Origin: Pseudobdellovibrionaceae bacterium
Lineage (GTDB): Bacteria > Bdellovibrionota > Bdellovibrionia > Bdellovibrionales > UBA1609
Direction of reading: 5' to 3'
DNA length: 64,000 bases
Assembly: GCA_020635075.1 (NCBI GenBank)
Contig: JACKAM010000003.1
Coordinates: 1-64,000, forward strand
The translations under genes were made by a program, and so were the position numbers. How positions within the stretch are numbered: position 1 is the stretch's first letter; every line of letters begins with the position of its first letter. Below the pieces are notes generated by a model, which saw only the letters and a list, made by a program, of their open reading frames with translations, was not told where the DNA came from and searched no databases. Below are positions 1 through 8,795 of the stretch, in pieces.

Positions 1-62
1 ACCTACTTCCCGGAAAAAGGCGCCGCCAGGTTTTGTGGATTCACAAAAAATGGGGCCAGTTT
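1..62 (-). repeat. Dispersed structured repeat, right end only (copy D, cut by window edge)
   Basis: The bases match the end of the copy at 37920-38210: both read TTCC(A/C)GGA, then AAAGGC, then GGTTTTGTGGAT, then GGGGC(C)AGTTT. Only this end lies in the window, so the length is unknown. The end sits about 15 bp from the stop codon of the DsbA-like gene that follows, the same placement as the other three copies. Minus is relative to the copy at 53143-53434. Confidence 0.75.
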
Positions 63-78
63 TGGCATAGCTTTCGAT

Positions 79-852
79 TCACCGGCTATCCTTCTGCAGG
101 TGCCGGTCGATCACTTTTGCCATTTCGTCGGCCGGATAGGCTCCTTGTAGGGCCACGCCGTTAATCAAATAAACTGGGGTCCCGGTGAAGCCAAACTCTG
201 TGAATTCGCCTATGTCGTCACTGATGCGTTTTTCGATCTCTAGGGACTTAAGGTCTTTCTCCAACCTTTTCCAATCCACCTTGAGGGCTTTGGCCGTGGT
301 GCGAATAAACTCCAGGTTTGTCATCTCCCGTTGTTTTTCAAATATCTGATCGTGAAAGGTCAGGGCCTTGGCCTTATCTTGTCGGGCAATGGCCTCAAAA
401 TACTGAGCTGCGGGAAAGGCCAGCTCATGAAACTTCAAAGGCATATGTTTGTAGATGATACTGATTTTGTCGGCGTAGCGTTTTTTGATTTCCTTCAGTG
501 AATAGTAGCCCCTCTGACAAGCCGGGCACTGGAGATCCCCATACTCCACTATGGTAATTGGGGCCGAGGCGGAGCCAAAAACGATTCGGTTCTTGTCAAT
601 GATGGGCTCTTTGGGAGAAATAAAGTCCTTTTCGATCTCTGTGAGGGCTTTCTGGTTTTCCCTCTCCCTGGCCTTTAGCTGCTGAGACTGAACAGCTTGG
701 TTGACCGTGGCGACGAATTTTTCCGGGTCATCTTCTATGGCGCCAAAAACCAAATCCGGGTTCTCACGAATCACCTGCTTGATTTTCTCCTTAGAAGGTG
801 AGCAACTTGTGACGGTCAGACCAAACAGCAATGCATATCCTAATTTTCGCAT
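79..852 (-). CDS. DsbA-like thiol:disulfide oxidoreductase lipoprotein
   Basis: A 257-residue envelope protein. Residues 1-17 form a lipoprotein signal ending in TVTSC, so it is probably anchored by Cys17 and faces the periplasm. Residues about 20-85 are a charged helical segment. From about residue 90 there is a thioredoxin-fold domain of the DSBA/Thioredoxin_4 type with the redox motif CPAC at 109-112 and a cis-proline loop (TGTPVYLING) near the C-terminus. Such proteins oxidise or isomerise cysteine pairs in exported proteins. The start has AAGGGGG upstream. The gene follows the M56 peptidase on the same strand with a hairpin between them. The family is clear; oxidase versus reductase direction cannot be told. 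A VKOR homologue at 53443-53850 could be its electron acceptor, by inference only. Confidence 0.85.
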   Translation of the reverse strand: MRKLGYALLFGLTVTSCSPSKEKIKQVIRENPDLVFGAIEDDPEKFVATVNQAVQSQQLKARERENQKALTEIEKDFISPKEPIIDKNRIVFGSASAPITIVEYGDLQCPACQRGYYSLKEIKKRYADKISIIYKHMPLKFHELAFPAAQYFEAIARQDKAKALTFHDQIFEKQREMTNLEFIRTTAKALKVDWKRLEKDLKSLEIEKRISDDIGEFTEFGFTGTPVYLINGVALQGAYPADEMAKVIDRHLQKDSR

Positions 853-865
853 AAAGATCCCCCTT

Positions 866-883
866 CAGGGGTGGCAGCCCCTG
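866..883 (-). terminator. Hairpin between the M56 peptidase and DsbA-like genes
   Basis: CAGGGG and CCCCTG form a 6-bp stem with a 6-base loop. It lies between the end of the M56 gene and the ribosome binding site of the DsbA-like gene. No T-run follows, so termination is uncertain. Confidence 0.3.
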
Positions 884-919
884 TTACACGGTTGTTAAGT
901 CATTCATTTTATTCTCTGA

Positions 920-2011
920 TTAGCAGCGCCCTTTCTTGGTCGCTTCAATGGTCTTCATGATATCGGGAACCGGGTAACACATAATGGGCTCACCTTCCGT
1001 TTTTCCCTTGGCAGAAATCACCACCTGCGAGGGCCAATATCTTTCTGCCAATAGAGTGAAGCCAAAAACTAAAATACCCACTCCCACAAAACTCATCCAG
1101 GCCTGCACCACTCTTGGCCGACGGTAGTGGGCCAAGGCAGCAATGCGATCTTTTAGAGCCTGTTTAGGACGCAAGGCCGAAGCGACAAATGGAATGGGAA
1201 TCGACGGCGTCAATCCCGCCCCCACCCAGGCCAATGCACTTGCCAGTTGGCTTCTTTTGGCGCCCCCTCGGGTTACGGCTATCTCGTCGGCTGCCATTTC
1301 CTGAACTCGATGCATTTCTTTGCCCGCAATCCATAGCAGGGGAACAAAAAAGAAGGCACATTGGTGCAACCACAGGTAAAAGTTCCACCAGTGATCACCG
1401 TTTTTGAGATGAGCCAGCTCGTGGGCGAGGGCTGCACGGACCTCATCCTTCGACAGTTTGTTGTCCAGGCCAACCGGTAAAAGCAACTTGGGTGACCAAA
1501 CTCCTGCGATGGCAGGACTTCCAAGGTTATGCACCATTAAAACCTTTGGCAAACGCCTCAATTCTAAGTCATCAGCGACCTGCCTCACAACCAAGTGAAG
1601 CGATTCATCAGCAAGACAGGCGCGGAGTAGCCATTTCCGGAGGCGAAAATGATAGGTTCCCAGGCCTAATATCGCAAGCGACAGCACTGGCACTCCCCAA
1701 AGGGCAAACAGCAAAAGGCCATCTTCCTGCTGTGCCCCCTGCCCCATCGAAGGGAGAACAGTCACTGCAGCCCCCAGCCATTGGGGACAAAGAGGAGACA
1801 GTTCCTTCACACAAGAACTCACCCATTGGGACTGATCCGTCCAAAAAAGTAAAAGAGGCAAGGGAATCAAACTTGTGCGCCAGATGAGGGACTTGGTGTT
1901 GGGAGAAGTGCCCGACGTCCATCGCGAAAAAATATAAAACAACAACAAGATAACATTGCCAAGAATTGCCACCTGAACAAGGCCCTGAAAAAGGGATTGA
2001 CTCGTCATCAT
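920..2011 (-). CDS. M56 (BlaR1-type) membrane metallopeptidase
   Basis: A 363-residue integral membrane protein of the BlaR1/MecR1 peptidase family M56. Hydrophobic segments lie near residues 10-30, 45-60, 98-122, 212-232 and 305-325. The zinc-protease motif HELAH is at 197-201, in the sequence AHELAHLKNGDHWW. In the family, this peptidase is activated by an envelope signal and leads to inactivation of a BlaI repressor. Unlike BlaR1 there is no penicillin-binding sensor domain after the last membrane segment, only about 35 residues, so the signal is unknown. The start codon overlaps the stop of the BlaI-type gene by 4 bp (ATGA), which indicates one operon and coupled translation. Confidence 0.88.
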   Translation of the reverse strand: MMTSQSLFQGLVQVAILGNVILLLFYIFSRWTSGTSPNTKSLIWRTSLIPLPLLLFWTDQSQWVSSCVKELSPLCPQWLGAAVTVLPSMGQGAQQEDGLLLFALWGVPVLSLAILGLGTYHFRLRKWLLRACLADESLHLVVRQVADDLELRRLPKVLMVHNLGSPAIAGVWSPKLLLPVGLDNKLSKDEVRAALAHELAHLKNGDHWWNFYLWLHQCAFFFVPLLWIAGKEMHRVQEMAADEIAVTRGGAKRSQLASALAWVGAGLTPSIPIPFVASALRPKQALKDRIAALAHYRRPRVVQAWMSFVGVGILVFGFTLLAERYWPSQVVISAKGKTEGEPIMCYPVPDIMKTIEATKKGRC

Positions 2012-2406
2012 TGTCCCGCCTCCTTTTGTTCATCGTTTTCATATCTGGCAATGAGTCTTTTAAGTTCAGCCAACTCATCCTCATCCAGCTTGACCTTTTC
2101 ATCTGACAGATAGGCCAAAAAGGGCGACACATAACCACCCAGATTCTTCTCTACAAAATCCTTCACTTGATGGCGCAAGACCTGGGACTTCTTCTGACAG
2201 GTCTTATACATGAATAAACCCCCGCTCTTCTTCCGGCTCAAATATCCCTTGGCTCGCAGACGGTCCATCACCGTTAAGATCGTGGTCCGCGCCAATCCGT
2301 GACTCTGAGCAAAGGCCTCCGCCACCTCGCGCACTGAAACCGGCTCCCGATCACTGATAAGACCCAATACTTCCAGCTCTTGCTGACCTAGACTCGCCTT
2401 TGCCAT
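2008..2406 (-). CDS. BlaI/MecI/CopY-family transcriptional repressor
   Basis: A 132-residue winged-helix repressor. The N-terminal half (GQQELEVLGLISDREPVSV and then TTILTVMDRLRAKGYLSRKK) is the typical BlaI DNA-binding fold; the C-terminal helices should dimerise. I chose the ATG at 2406 because AGGAG precedes it by 7 bases; a longer upstream frame exists but would read through the operator-like sequences. It is co-transcribed with the M56 peptidase, the standard repressor-plus-peptidase pairing. It probably represses its own operon through the two sites at 2419-2457 and might also affect the divergent phosphatase gene. Confidence 0.9.
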   Translation of the reverse strand: MAKASLGQQELEVLGLISDREPVSVREVAEAFAQSHGLARTTILTVMDRLRAKGYLSRKKSGGLFMYKTCQKKSQVLRHQVKDFVEKNLGGYVSPFLAYLSDEKVKLDEDELAELKRLIARYENDEQKEAGQ

Positions 2407-2418
2407 CAAAACACTCCT

Positions 2419-2457
2419 GTCTACGATTGTCGTCACCCATAGACTACGGATGTCGTC
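2419..2457. promoter_or_regulatory. Two tandem BlaI-type operator candidates
   Basis: Two copies of an imperfect palindrome, GTCTACGATTGTCGTC at 2419-2434 and GACTACGGATGTCGTC at 2442-2457, are 23 bp apart centre to centre. The core TAC-N4-GTC resembles the TACA-NN-TGTA operator core of BlaI/MecI/CopY repressors. They lie directly upstream of the repressor's ribosome binding site. Binding is inferred from sequence and position. Confidence 0.6.
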
Positions 2458-2606
2458 AGTTTCTTTAAAGTCCAGTTTTCGTAGCGCTGGCCCCCAAACA
2501 CCCGTGCCAGAGGATGTAAAATAATTGACCAATCCCAAATAACTCGACAATTTCCAACCGCTTAGCGTCCCTCTTTGGCACCCCAGGTGGTCTAATAATT
2601 GAAGGT

Positions 2607-4082
2607 ATGAAACAATGGGGATGGTCCATTGACCAGAGGTTCTCGCACATGACTCGGGGGAGATTAGGACAACTTGGTGGACTCTTTATCAGCCTTTCCC
2701 TGGCCCTGGGATTCTATGTCAATTGCGACCAAATGGGCCGCGTTCGCTCATTAGAATCCCTCAACAGCAACAGTAACAATCCACCACCCGGACCACTGCC
2801 TCCCAACGGCCCCCCACCCCTGCCGCCAATTGATGATTCGATACAAGACAAGATCAACCAGGTCACCCGCGGCCCTTATTTGCAAATGTCCACCTCCCAT
2901 TCAATTGTCATCAGGTGGCGCACCAGCAACCCGACCCGGGGGCGTTTGCGTCTGGGCCCGGCTCCTGACCGCATGGTTCACGAGTTTGAAGAATCGCAGC
3001 CCTCCCGTGAACATGAAGTCCTTGCGACGGGACTACGCGAAGCCACTCGTTACTTTTATTCGATTGGCAGCGAGTCTGGAAGATTGGCTGGCCTCAACGA
3101 TCAACATTATTTCGTGACTCACCCAATAATCGGTACTGTAAAGCCCACACGCATTTGGGTGTTGGGGGATTCCGGAACCAAGGATGCCAATGCCCGCGCC
3201 GTCCGCGATGCCTATTACAGCAAAACGGGTAATCAACACACAGACCTGTGGCTCATGCTAGGAGACAACGCCTACACTGATGGTACCGATACTGAGTTCC
3301 AGGCGGCGGTCTTTGATATGTATCCTCGTATGTTGAGAACCTCGGCACTATTTCCCACTCGCGGCAATCACGAACGGGACGACAGCCCCTACTATCAGAT
3401 TTTCACCATGCCCACCAAGGGCGAAGCTGGAGGGCTTCCGTCAGGAAGCGAAGCCTATTACTCCTTCGACTACGCCAATATCCACTTTGTCTGTCTCGAC
3501 TCCACAGGCAGTAGTCGCTTACCCACCAGCGCTATGGCCAAATGGCTCAAAGATGATCTGGCCAATAACTCGGCATTGTGGACCATCGCCTATTGGCACC
3601 ATCCGCCCTACAGCAAGGGATCTCATGACTCCGACAGCGAAGGTGCCCTGGTGGAGATGCGTGAACACTTCCTCCCCATTCTCGAAGACTACGGGGTTGA
3701 TCTGGTCATGGCGGGCCACAGTCATTCTTACGAGAGGTCTGTGCTCCTAGATGGCCACTATGGAAATTCATCCTCTCTGCGCAGTAGCATGATTCTCAAC
3801 ACTGGGGATGGCCGGGCCAATGGAAATGGCGCCTACCAAAAAGATCATCTGGCTCACAAGGGCGCTGTGTACGTGGTTGCCGGTTCCTCGGGAAAGGTCT
3901 CTGGTGGCTCCTTGAATCATCCCGTCATGAAGGTTAACTTAAGAGAATTGGGGTCGCTCATTCTGGAAATCAATGGTAATCGTATGGACACCACTTTTAT
4001 TCGCGAAAATGGCGACTTTGATGACACGTTTACAATTCTCAAAAATTCAACTCAACAAAGAGCTCCTGCCGACACTGAGTGA
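2607..4082 (+). CDS. Purple-acid-phosphatase-like metallophosphoesterase, exported
   Basis: A 491-residue exported calcineurin-fold phosphoesterase. A hydrophobic signal segment ends in YVNC, a non-canonical lipobox, followed by a proline-rich linker (residues about 55-75). A fibronectin-like N-terminal domain (TRGPYLQMS, about 85-170) typical of purple acid phosphatases precedes the metal-binding blocks GDSG (near 187), GDNAY (219), GNHE (253), HHPPYS (near 330) and GHSHSYER (near 369). The family hydrolyses phosphate monoesters outside the cytoplasm. A second start at 2649 would give a shorter, more typical signal peptide. The gene is transcribed away from the BlaI operon. Substrate unknown. 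Confidence 0.82.
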   Translation: MKQWGWSIDQRFSHMTRGRLGQLGGLFISLSLALGFYVNCDQMGRVRSLESLNSNSNNPPPGPLPPNGPPPLPPIDDSIQDKINQVTRGPYLQMSTSHSIVIRWRTSNPTRGRLRLGPAPDRMVHEFEESQPSREHEVLATGLREATRYFYSIGSESGRLAGLNDQHYFVTHPIIGTVKPTRIWVLGDSGTKDANARAVRDAYYSKTGNQHTDLWLMLGDNAYTDGTDTEFQAAVFDMYPRMLRTSALFPTRGNHERDDSPYYQIFTMPTKGEAGGLPSGSEAYYSFDYANIHFVCLDSTGSSRLPTSAMAKWLKDDLANNSALWTIAYWHHPPYSKGSHDSDSEGALVEMREHFLPILEDYGVDLVMAGHSHSYERSVLLDGHYGNSSSLRSSMILNTGDGRANGNGAYQKDHLAHKGAVYVVAGSSGKVSGGSLNHPVMKVNLRELGSLILEINGNRMDTTFIRENGDFDDTFTILKNSTQQRAPADTE

Positions 4083-5031
4083 CCGCATTTTGACCTGCCT
4101 GGGTCTACTTCTAACACTCACCTTTGGCTCGTTTGCTCTCGCCCATGGCACCCTCCACAGCCAGTTGGAACCCATCAATGAAAAGATCAGCAAAAACCCT
4201 CAAGCCTACTTTCTTTTCTGGCAGCGAGGTGAGCTCTATCGTGAACATGAGGATTTCGACAAAGCCTCACAGGACTACCAAAAGGCGGAACAACTGCAAG
4301 CATTGGCCTTGGAGCAAAAACACCGCCGACCTCTCAAACTCCTGACAGAGATTGATCTCAGTTGGGCTCATTTGTACATGGCAACTGATAACCCCAAGTT
4401 GGCGCTCCAATCTGTGGACAAGTACCTGCAGCGTCCCGACCTGGAGAAAGACGAGGCCGAATTAGAGAGGCGAAAACTCTTGCTGCCAACTGCTCACCTG
4501 ATTCGCGCGCGAGCCTTGCTCATGATTGGCAAAAAAGACGAGGCCATTGAGCAGTACCTGCACACCCTGGGCACAACTCCTCGACCCAATCCTGATCTCT
4601 ACCTTGAAGTGGCTCAGGCCTACGATGAAAAGATCAAAGACCCGGAAAAGGCTCTGGCCTTGCTAGATCAGGGGCTCGAAAAGCTCGGACTTATTGGCAG
4701 CCTGCAAGATCTCGCCATCACCATTGAGATGAATCGGGGTCATCACCAGCAGGCACTCGACAGGCAGCTCCTCCTGCTCAATCAATCGCAAAGAAAGGAA
4801 ACCCGACTTTTTCAGCGAGCACAACTTCTCCAGCAGGCAAAACGAAAACAAGAGGCCAGAGCCACCTATGAACAGGCACTGCTCACCATAAACAGCCTAC
4901 CGATTCATGTCCGCCAGACCATGGCAGTTGTCGCATTGAGAAAATCTATTAAAGAACAATTGCGCCAAATGAGCAAAAAGAAGAAAACTAAGAAAAAGAA
5001 GGCAACCAAGACATCCAAAAAGGGTAAGTAG
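4021..5031 (+). CDS. Exported TPR-repeat protein with Lys-rich tail
   Basis: About 336 residues. A hydrophobic stretch ending in FALAHG looks like a signal peptide, followed by TPR-like helix pairs (for example a pattern of RGELYREHEDFDKASQDYQK). The last 25 residues are nearly all Lys, Thr and Ser. The start is uncertain: ATG codons at 3973, 4009 and 4021 and a TTG at 4090 are all in frame and none has a good ribosome binding site. Any ATG start overlaps the end of the phosphatase gene, so the two are probably translated together. TPR proteins are scaffolds; no specific role can be given. Confidence 0.72.
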   Translation: MTRLQFSKIQLNKELLPTLSDRILTCLGLLLTLTFGSFALAHGTLHSQLEPINEKISKNPQAYFLFWQRGELYREHEDFDKASQDYQKAEQLQALALEQKHRRPLKLLTEIDLSWAHLYMATDNPKLALQSVDKYLQRPDLEKDEAELERRKLLLPTAHLIRARALLMIGKKDEAIEQYLHTLGTTPRPNPDLYLEVAQAYDEKIKDPEKALALLDQGLEKLGLIGSLQDLAITIEMNRGHHQQALDRQLLLLNQSQRKETRLFQRAQLLQQAKRKQEARATYEQALLTINSLPIHVRQTMAVVALRKSIKEQLRQMSKKKKTKKKKATKTSKKGK

Positions 5032-5035
5032 GCAT

Positions 5036-6412
5036 TTGAATCTAACCATTCTTCTTCTTTATCTTTTAGGTCAGTTTGCTATTTGCTATTACATTTCGAA
5101 ACGCATTGAATCTGAAGATGACTACCTGGTCGCCGGCCGAAAACTTCCCCTCTACATGATTTCCATTTCTCTTTTTGCCACCTGGTTTGGAGCCGAGACC
5201 TGTATTGGATCTTCGGCTGCTGTCTATGAATCCGGCATTTCCGGGAGTCGGGCCGACCCTTTTGGCTATAGCCTCTGCCTGATTCTTTCGGGCCTGCTCA
5301 TTGCCCCCCGGCTGTGGAGCAAGAAATACTTCACTCTTGCCGATCTCTACCGGGACCGTTTTGGCGATTCCACTCAGAGTCTCGCCACCTGGATCCTGAG
5401 CCTCTCCTCTCTGATCTGGGCTGCCGCTCAATTGCGGGCATTTGGTCACGTGGTGTCGGCCACCACCGACTTGCCCGTGAACCTTACCTTGTTTTTGTCC
5501 TTCTGTTTTGTTCTCGCCTACACCACTCTGGCGGGTCTGATGGGGGACGTGATCACCGATGTGATTCAAGGAGCAATTATCACAATCGGTCTTTTCGTCC
5601 TTCTCTATCTAGTGCTTTCCCAATCCGGCCCTATTGGTGATTTGCTAATTGCACAACAAACTGGGGACCGACTGTCACTGATCGCCCCCAATGAAACCTG
5701 GTGGGAAAGAGCGGATCGATGGGCCATTCCAATTCTTGGTTCACTTGTTGCCCAAGAAATTGTTGCCCGCATCTTTGCGGCCAAAAGTCGTTCTGTTGCC
5801 GTCATCGGCTGTTACAGTTCAGCAGCCATATACCTGGTGGTCGGCAGTATTCCGGTGGCCTTGGGACTTATGGGTCCCCACTTGATTCAAGTTGAGGGCG
5901 ACTCAGAACAGTTTCTTATCTTACTGGCGCAAAAGTATATGCCTTGGTTTCTCGTGCCCGTGTTTGCCGGAGCTTTGATCTCGGCCCTCCTCGCCACCAT
6001 TGATAGCATTTTACTTTCCGTGGGTGCGCTGGTGGCTCACAATGTTTTGATACCGGCTTTGAAGGTCACAGAAGAAAATAAAAAGCTCCGCCTCAACAGG
6101 ACTGTTGTGGTTGTCGCCGGAGTAGTGGCCTATGTCATGGCCATTTACTCGGAAGGGATTTATGAACTTTTGGAAACTGCTTCTTCCTTTGGCACTTCGG
6201 GCATTTTGATTATCACGATTTTAGGCTTGTGGTCGAAATGGGGCTGTAATCGAACTGCGACTGTGACTCTGATCACAGGCCTGGTTGCCACACCTGTCGG
6301 TGAGTACATATTCAAAGTTCCCTCGCCATTTTTAGTGAGTATTGCCGTCTCGTTGATGGTCTTTTTTGCCATGTCCCTGGTTAAACCGAAGGCGGCTTCA
6401 TCCCCATCTTAG
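5036..6412 (+). CDS. Sodium:solute symporter (SSS family)
   Basis: A 458-residue inner-membrane transporter with about 12-13 hydrophobic helices. The family signature region is clear: SEDDYLVAGRKLP after helix 1, ATWFGAETCIGSSAAVYESG, then ISALLATIDSILLSVGALV. SSS proteins couple Na+ (or H+) entry to uptake of sugars, amino acids or organic acids. Translation starts at a TTG five bases after the TPR gene's stop. The 3' end overlaps the convergent coiled-coil/Hsp20 gene by 32 bp. Substrate cannot be assigned; similarity to proline carriers (PutP) is general only. Confidence 0.85.
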   Translation: MNLTILLLYLLGQFAICYYISKRIESEDDYLVAGRKLPLYMISISLFATWFGAETCIGSSAAVYESGISGSRADPFGYSLCLILSGLLIAPRLWSKKYFTLADLYRDRFGDSTQSLATWILSLSSLIWAAAQLRAFGHVVSATTDLPVNLTLFLSFCFVLAYTTLAGLMGDVITDVIQGAIITIGLFVLLYLVLSQSGPIGDLLIAQQTGDRLSLIAPNETWWERADRWAIPILGSLVAQEIVARIFAAKSRSVAVIGCYSSAAIYLVVGSIPVALGLMGPHLIQVEGDSEQFLILLAQKYMPWFLVPVFAGALISALLATIDSILLSVGALVAHNVLIPALKVTEENKKLRLNRTVVVVAGVVAYVMAIYSEGIYELLETASSFGTSGILIITILGLWSKWGCNRTATVTLITGLVATPVGEYIFKVPSPFLVSIAVSLMVFFAMSLVKPKAASSPS

Positions 6413-7943
6413 GAATGCGCACGGTTAAAAGGCCGTCTTTGTATTCCTTGGTGACCGCCTTTTCCACCGCAGGATGATCTATGTCAATCGCCTCGCGATA
6501 GGACTGGTAGTTGTTGGTGGTGACCTTATGATCCCCTTCTTCAATCTGATCCTCATAGCGCCTGGTGCCCGAGACGACCAGTTGGTTTTCTTTTACCACC
6601 ACGTCAATATCATCCTTTTGGCTCTCAGGAATCTGCACCTCTAGAACATAGGCCCAGGGACTTTCTTTCAAAACCGAAGGCGCTGATTTCAATCGGTAAA
6701 AAGGGTCGTCTTTCTTGTCCAAATACTTGCCCGAGGAATCCAGCAATTCCTTTTTTTGACTCTGAAGAGCAGAGAGCAATCTGTCCTTCTGACCTTCGAT
6801 AATTTCCCGGTTGGTTCGCTCATTGTAATCAAAGGACTTTTGGAACTCCGACTTCTGATTGTGCAGTTCAGCCCGGTAAAGATTCTCATTATCCTGCATC
6901 TGCTTTTGATGGCGGGCTAAAGCCTCTTGCTTCTCCTTTTCCTGGATTTGCCGTTGCTGATTCAGTTGGTCCTCGTGAGCGACCTTCATTTGTTCTAACT
7001 GCTGGCGATTGTATTCCTTTTGCTTGCTGACTTCGCCTTCACCACGCTGATGAATGGTTTTGATTTCCGTATCGTATTCACCTCGGAGCCTTTCTCTCTG
7101 GACGACTTCCTTTTCTCGTTCAACTTTCATGGCGTCTTGGTGCTGCTCCTTCATGGTGTGCAGTTGTTCCTCGCCTTGACGCTGCTGACTGTGGATTTCA
7201 TTGGACGAGCGCACCCGCAGGTCCTGGAGGGTTTTGTTGGCCTGCTCCCTTTCATTTTCATAGACCACCTGGTTCTGGTCACGAAGAGTTTTTAGTCGTT
7301 CCTGCCCCTGTTGTGAGAATTGGGAGTATTGTTCCTCGTGGCGCTGCCGGGCCTCCTGGATCTTCTTCTGCTGGGAGGTGTGGAGGCGCTTGATTTCTTC
7401 ACTTGAGGTCCGGTTAACCTCCTCACGCTTTTTCTGCGCATTGGTCCTGGCCTCTTCAATGCTCTCGGCAGAATAGGCCTCAATCTTTTTGCGTCTCTGG
7501 TTTTCATTGTCCAGGATGTTTTTGGTGTTCTCCCTCTCCTGATCGACCAAGCGGTCCCGTCTTTCGCGGGCCACACGAACGTCACGACCGACGGCTTTTT
7601 CGCGAGCCTGATGGTCCTGTTTTAGGTTGTCCAGCCGAGCAGTTCCTTGGCGTTGGACCTCTTCATAGACGCGCGCCTGGCGCTCCTTTTCACTGCGTAC
7701 CGCGTGCTCACTTTGCACCCGGGTATTGGTGACTTTGGCGTCCATATTTTTGCGGATGTGATTGACTGAGGCTTCCCCGCTATTGCGAATGTCCTGCTCA
7801 CGCTCCCGGTAGGTCTCCCGCAAGCGGGCCATATCCTGCTCGTTTTGTTCCATCACTTTCTTGCGACGCTGACGGTATTGCTCCTGCAATAGCTGGAGAT
7901 CTTGATTTTGACGAGCCTGGGAGCGACTCACTTCAGACGACAT
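6381..7943 (-). CDS. Long coiled-coil protein with C-terminal Hsp20 (alpha-crystallin) domain
   Basis: 520 residues, about 420 of them a very charged Glu/Gln/Arg/Lys helix with no proline to speak of, predicted to form one long coiled coil. The last about 95 residues read like a small heat-shock domain: an N-terminal strand SPWAYVLEVQIPES, then DDIDVVVKENQLVVSGTRR, and the terminal signature KDGLLTVRIPK. Normal Hsp20 proteins are 140-200 residues with a short N-terminal arm, so the architecture is unusual. There is no signal peptide, so it is probably cytoplasmic. The start ATG has AAGGGGATC upstream. A filament-forming or scaffold chaperone is possible, but this is inference. Confidence 0.75.
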   Translation of the reverse strand: MSSEVSRSQARQNQDLQLLQEQYRQRRKKVMEQNEQDMARLRETYREREQDIRNSGEASVNHIRKNMDAKVTNTRVQSEHAVRSEKERQARVYEEVQRQGTARLDNLKQDHQAREKAVGRDVRVARERRDRLVDQERENTKNILDNENQRRKKIEAYSAESIEEARTNAQKKREEVNRTSSEEIKRLHTSQQKKIQEARQRHEEQYSQFSQQGQERLKTLRDQNQVVYENEREQANKTLQDLRVRSSNEIHSQQRQGEEQLHTMKEQHQDAMKVEREKEVVQRERLRGEYDTEIKTIHQRGEGEVSKQKEYNRQQLEQMKVAHEDQLNQQRQIQEKEKQEALARHQKQMQDNENLYRAELHNQKSEFQKSFDYNERTNREIIEGQKDRLLSALQSQKKELLDSSGKYLDKKDDPFYRLKSAPSVLKESPWAYVLEVQIPESQKDDIDVVVKENQLVVSGTRRYEDQIEEGDHKVTTNNYQSYREAIDIDHPAVEKAVTKEYKDGLLTVRIPKMGMKPPSV

Positions 7944-8043
7944 CGATGATCCCCTTCCTAGGAATCCTAATGTTCACGGGCGAATCCTTCACCACATTGT
8001 ATCCAACACTTTGATTATACCACCAGTTATGGATTCCCGGCCC

Positions 8044-8379
8044 TCAGGTCGCGGGCTCGCCTGAGGAACTAGTCCTTGGCTGGGCTCCCGGCTCCAGGGC
8101 ATCTTCGTTGTCCGCTCTTTCCTCTGGTTTAAGGCACAAGGGGGCAAATTTTGAGGTGTTGCCCCAACAGCGCCAGGACTGGACGATTTGAATTCTCTCT
8201 CCGGGATCCAGAGGGTGATAGGTCGGGTATTGGAGATCATCAAAAGTAGAACGTACTAACCTCTCCGTTCCCTTCTCCTCATTGAATATTCGCAGTTCGA
8301 AAGCACGATACTCGGCGAAGGCCGCAAAGGGCTGAAGGGACAATAACAAGCTCAAGAACCATGTCGGTGTTTTCATCAT
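8044..8379 (-). CDS. Small exported protein of unknown function
   Basis: 111 residues with a clear signal peptide (MMKTPTWFLSLLLSLQP, then FAAFA cleavage region). The mature part has two cysteines (SWRCWGN and PLCLKP) that could form a disulfide, and ends in a disordered Ser/Gly/Pro tail. I do not recognise a family. It lies upstream of the coiled-coil/Hsp20 gene on the same strand, 100 bp away. Confidence 0.55.
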   Translation of the reverse strand: MMKTPTWFLSLLLSLQPFAAFAEYRAFELRIFNEEKGTERLVRSTFDDLQYPTYHPLDPGERIQIVQSWRCWGNTSKFAPLCLKPEERADNEDALEPGAQPRTSSSGEPAT

Positions 8380-8477
8380 TGATTTATCGGAGAGACCAGG
8401 ACTGGACTAAAGGCAGGAGCGCCCCAGTAATCATGACTAGACCTAAGACTGGATTCTACTTGGCACAGGTAGAGAAT

Positions 8478-8795
8478 TTAATGGCGAAAGGAGGAGTTGG
8501 CCAAGACCGTATTGTCCACAATATGGAAATAAGTGCGGACGACGATCTCATATTCCTCGGGCTCCAACCTCTGGAGGAACACCTGACGGTCATAGGAGGT
8601 CGGACAATCCATGAACTGGGAAAATAGGTTTTGGATACGATCCATATTTGAGAAATTGAAAAAATCCAGCTCTTCCGTGGGGTTCCTGAGGATATCGGCG
8701 ATGGTCTCGTTGTCAAAAAGGGCGTGAATACCACGCATAGACTGGCTTAATAGAGTCTCAATTTCTTCCAAAGATGCATCGTCAATTTGTTGCAA
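8478..8795 (-). CDS. Small acidic protein of unknown function
   Basis: About 105 residues, acidic and mostly helical, no signal peptide or membrane segment. The frame opens with TTG codons only; I prefer the TTG at 8795, which has GGAAAGG nine to ten bases upstream, over the one at 8804 that abuts that sequence. A single cysteine lies in MDCPTSYDRQ. No family recognised. It is the first gene of a possible minus-strand run with 8044-8379. Confidence 0.5.
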   Translation of the reverse strand: MQQIDDASLEEIETLLSQSMRGIHALFDNETIADILRNPTEELDFFNFSNMDRIQNLFSQFMDCPTSYDRQVFLQRLEPEEYEIVVRTYFHIVDNTVLANSSFRH

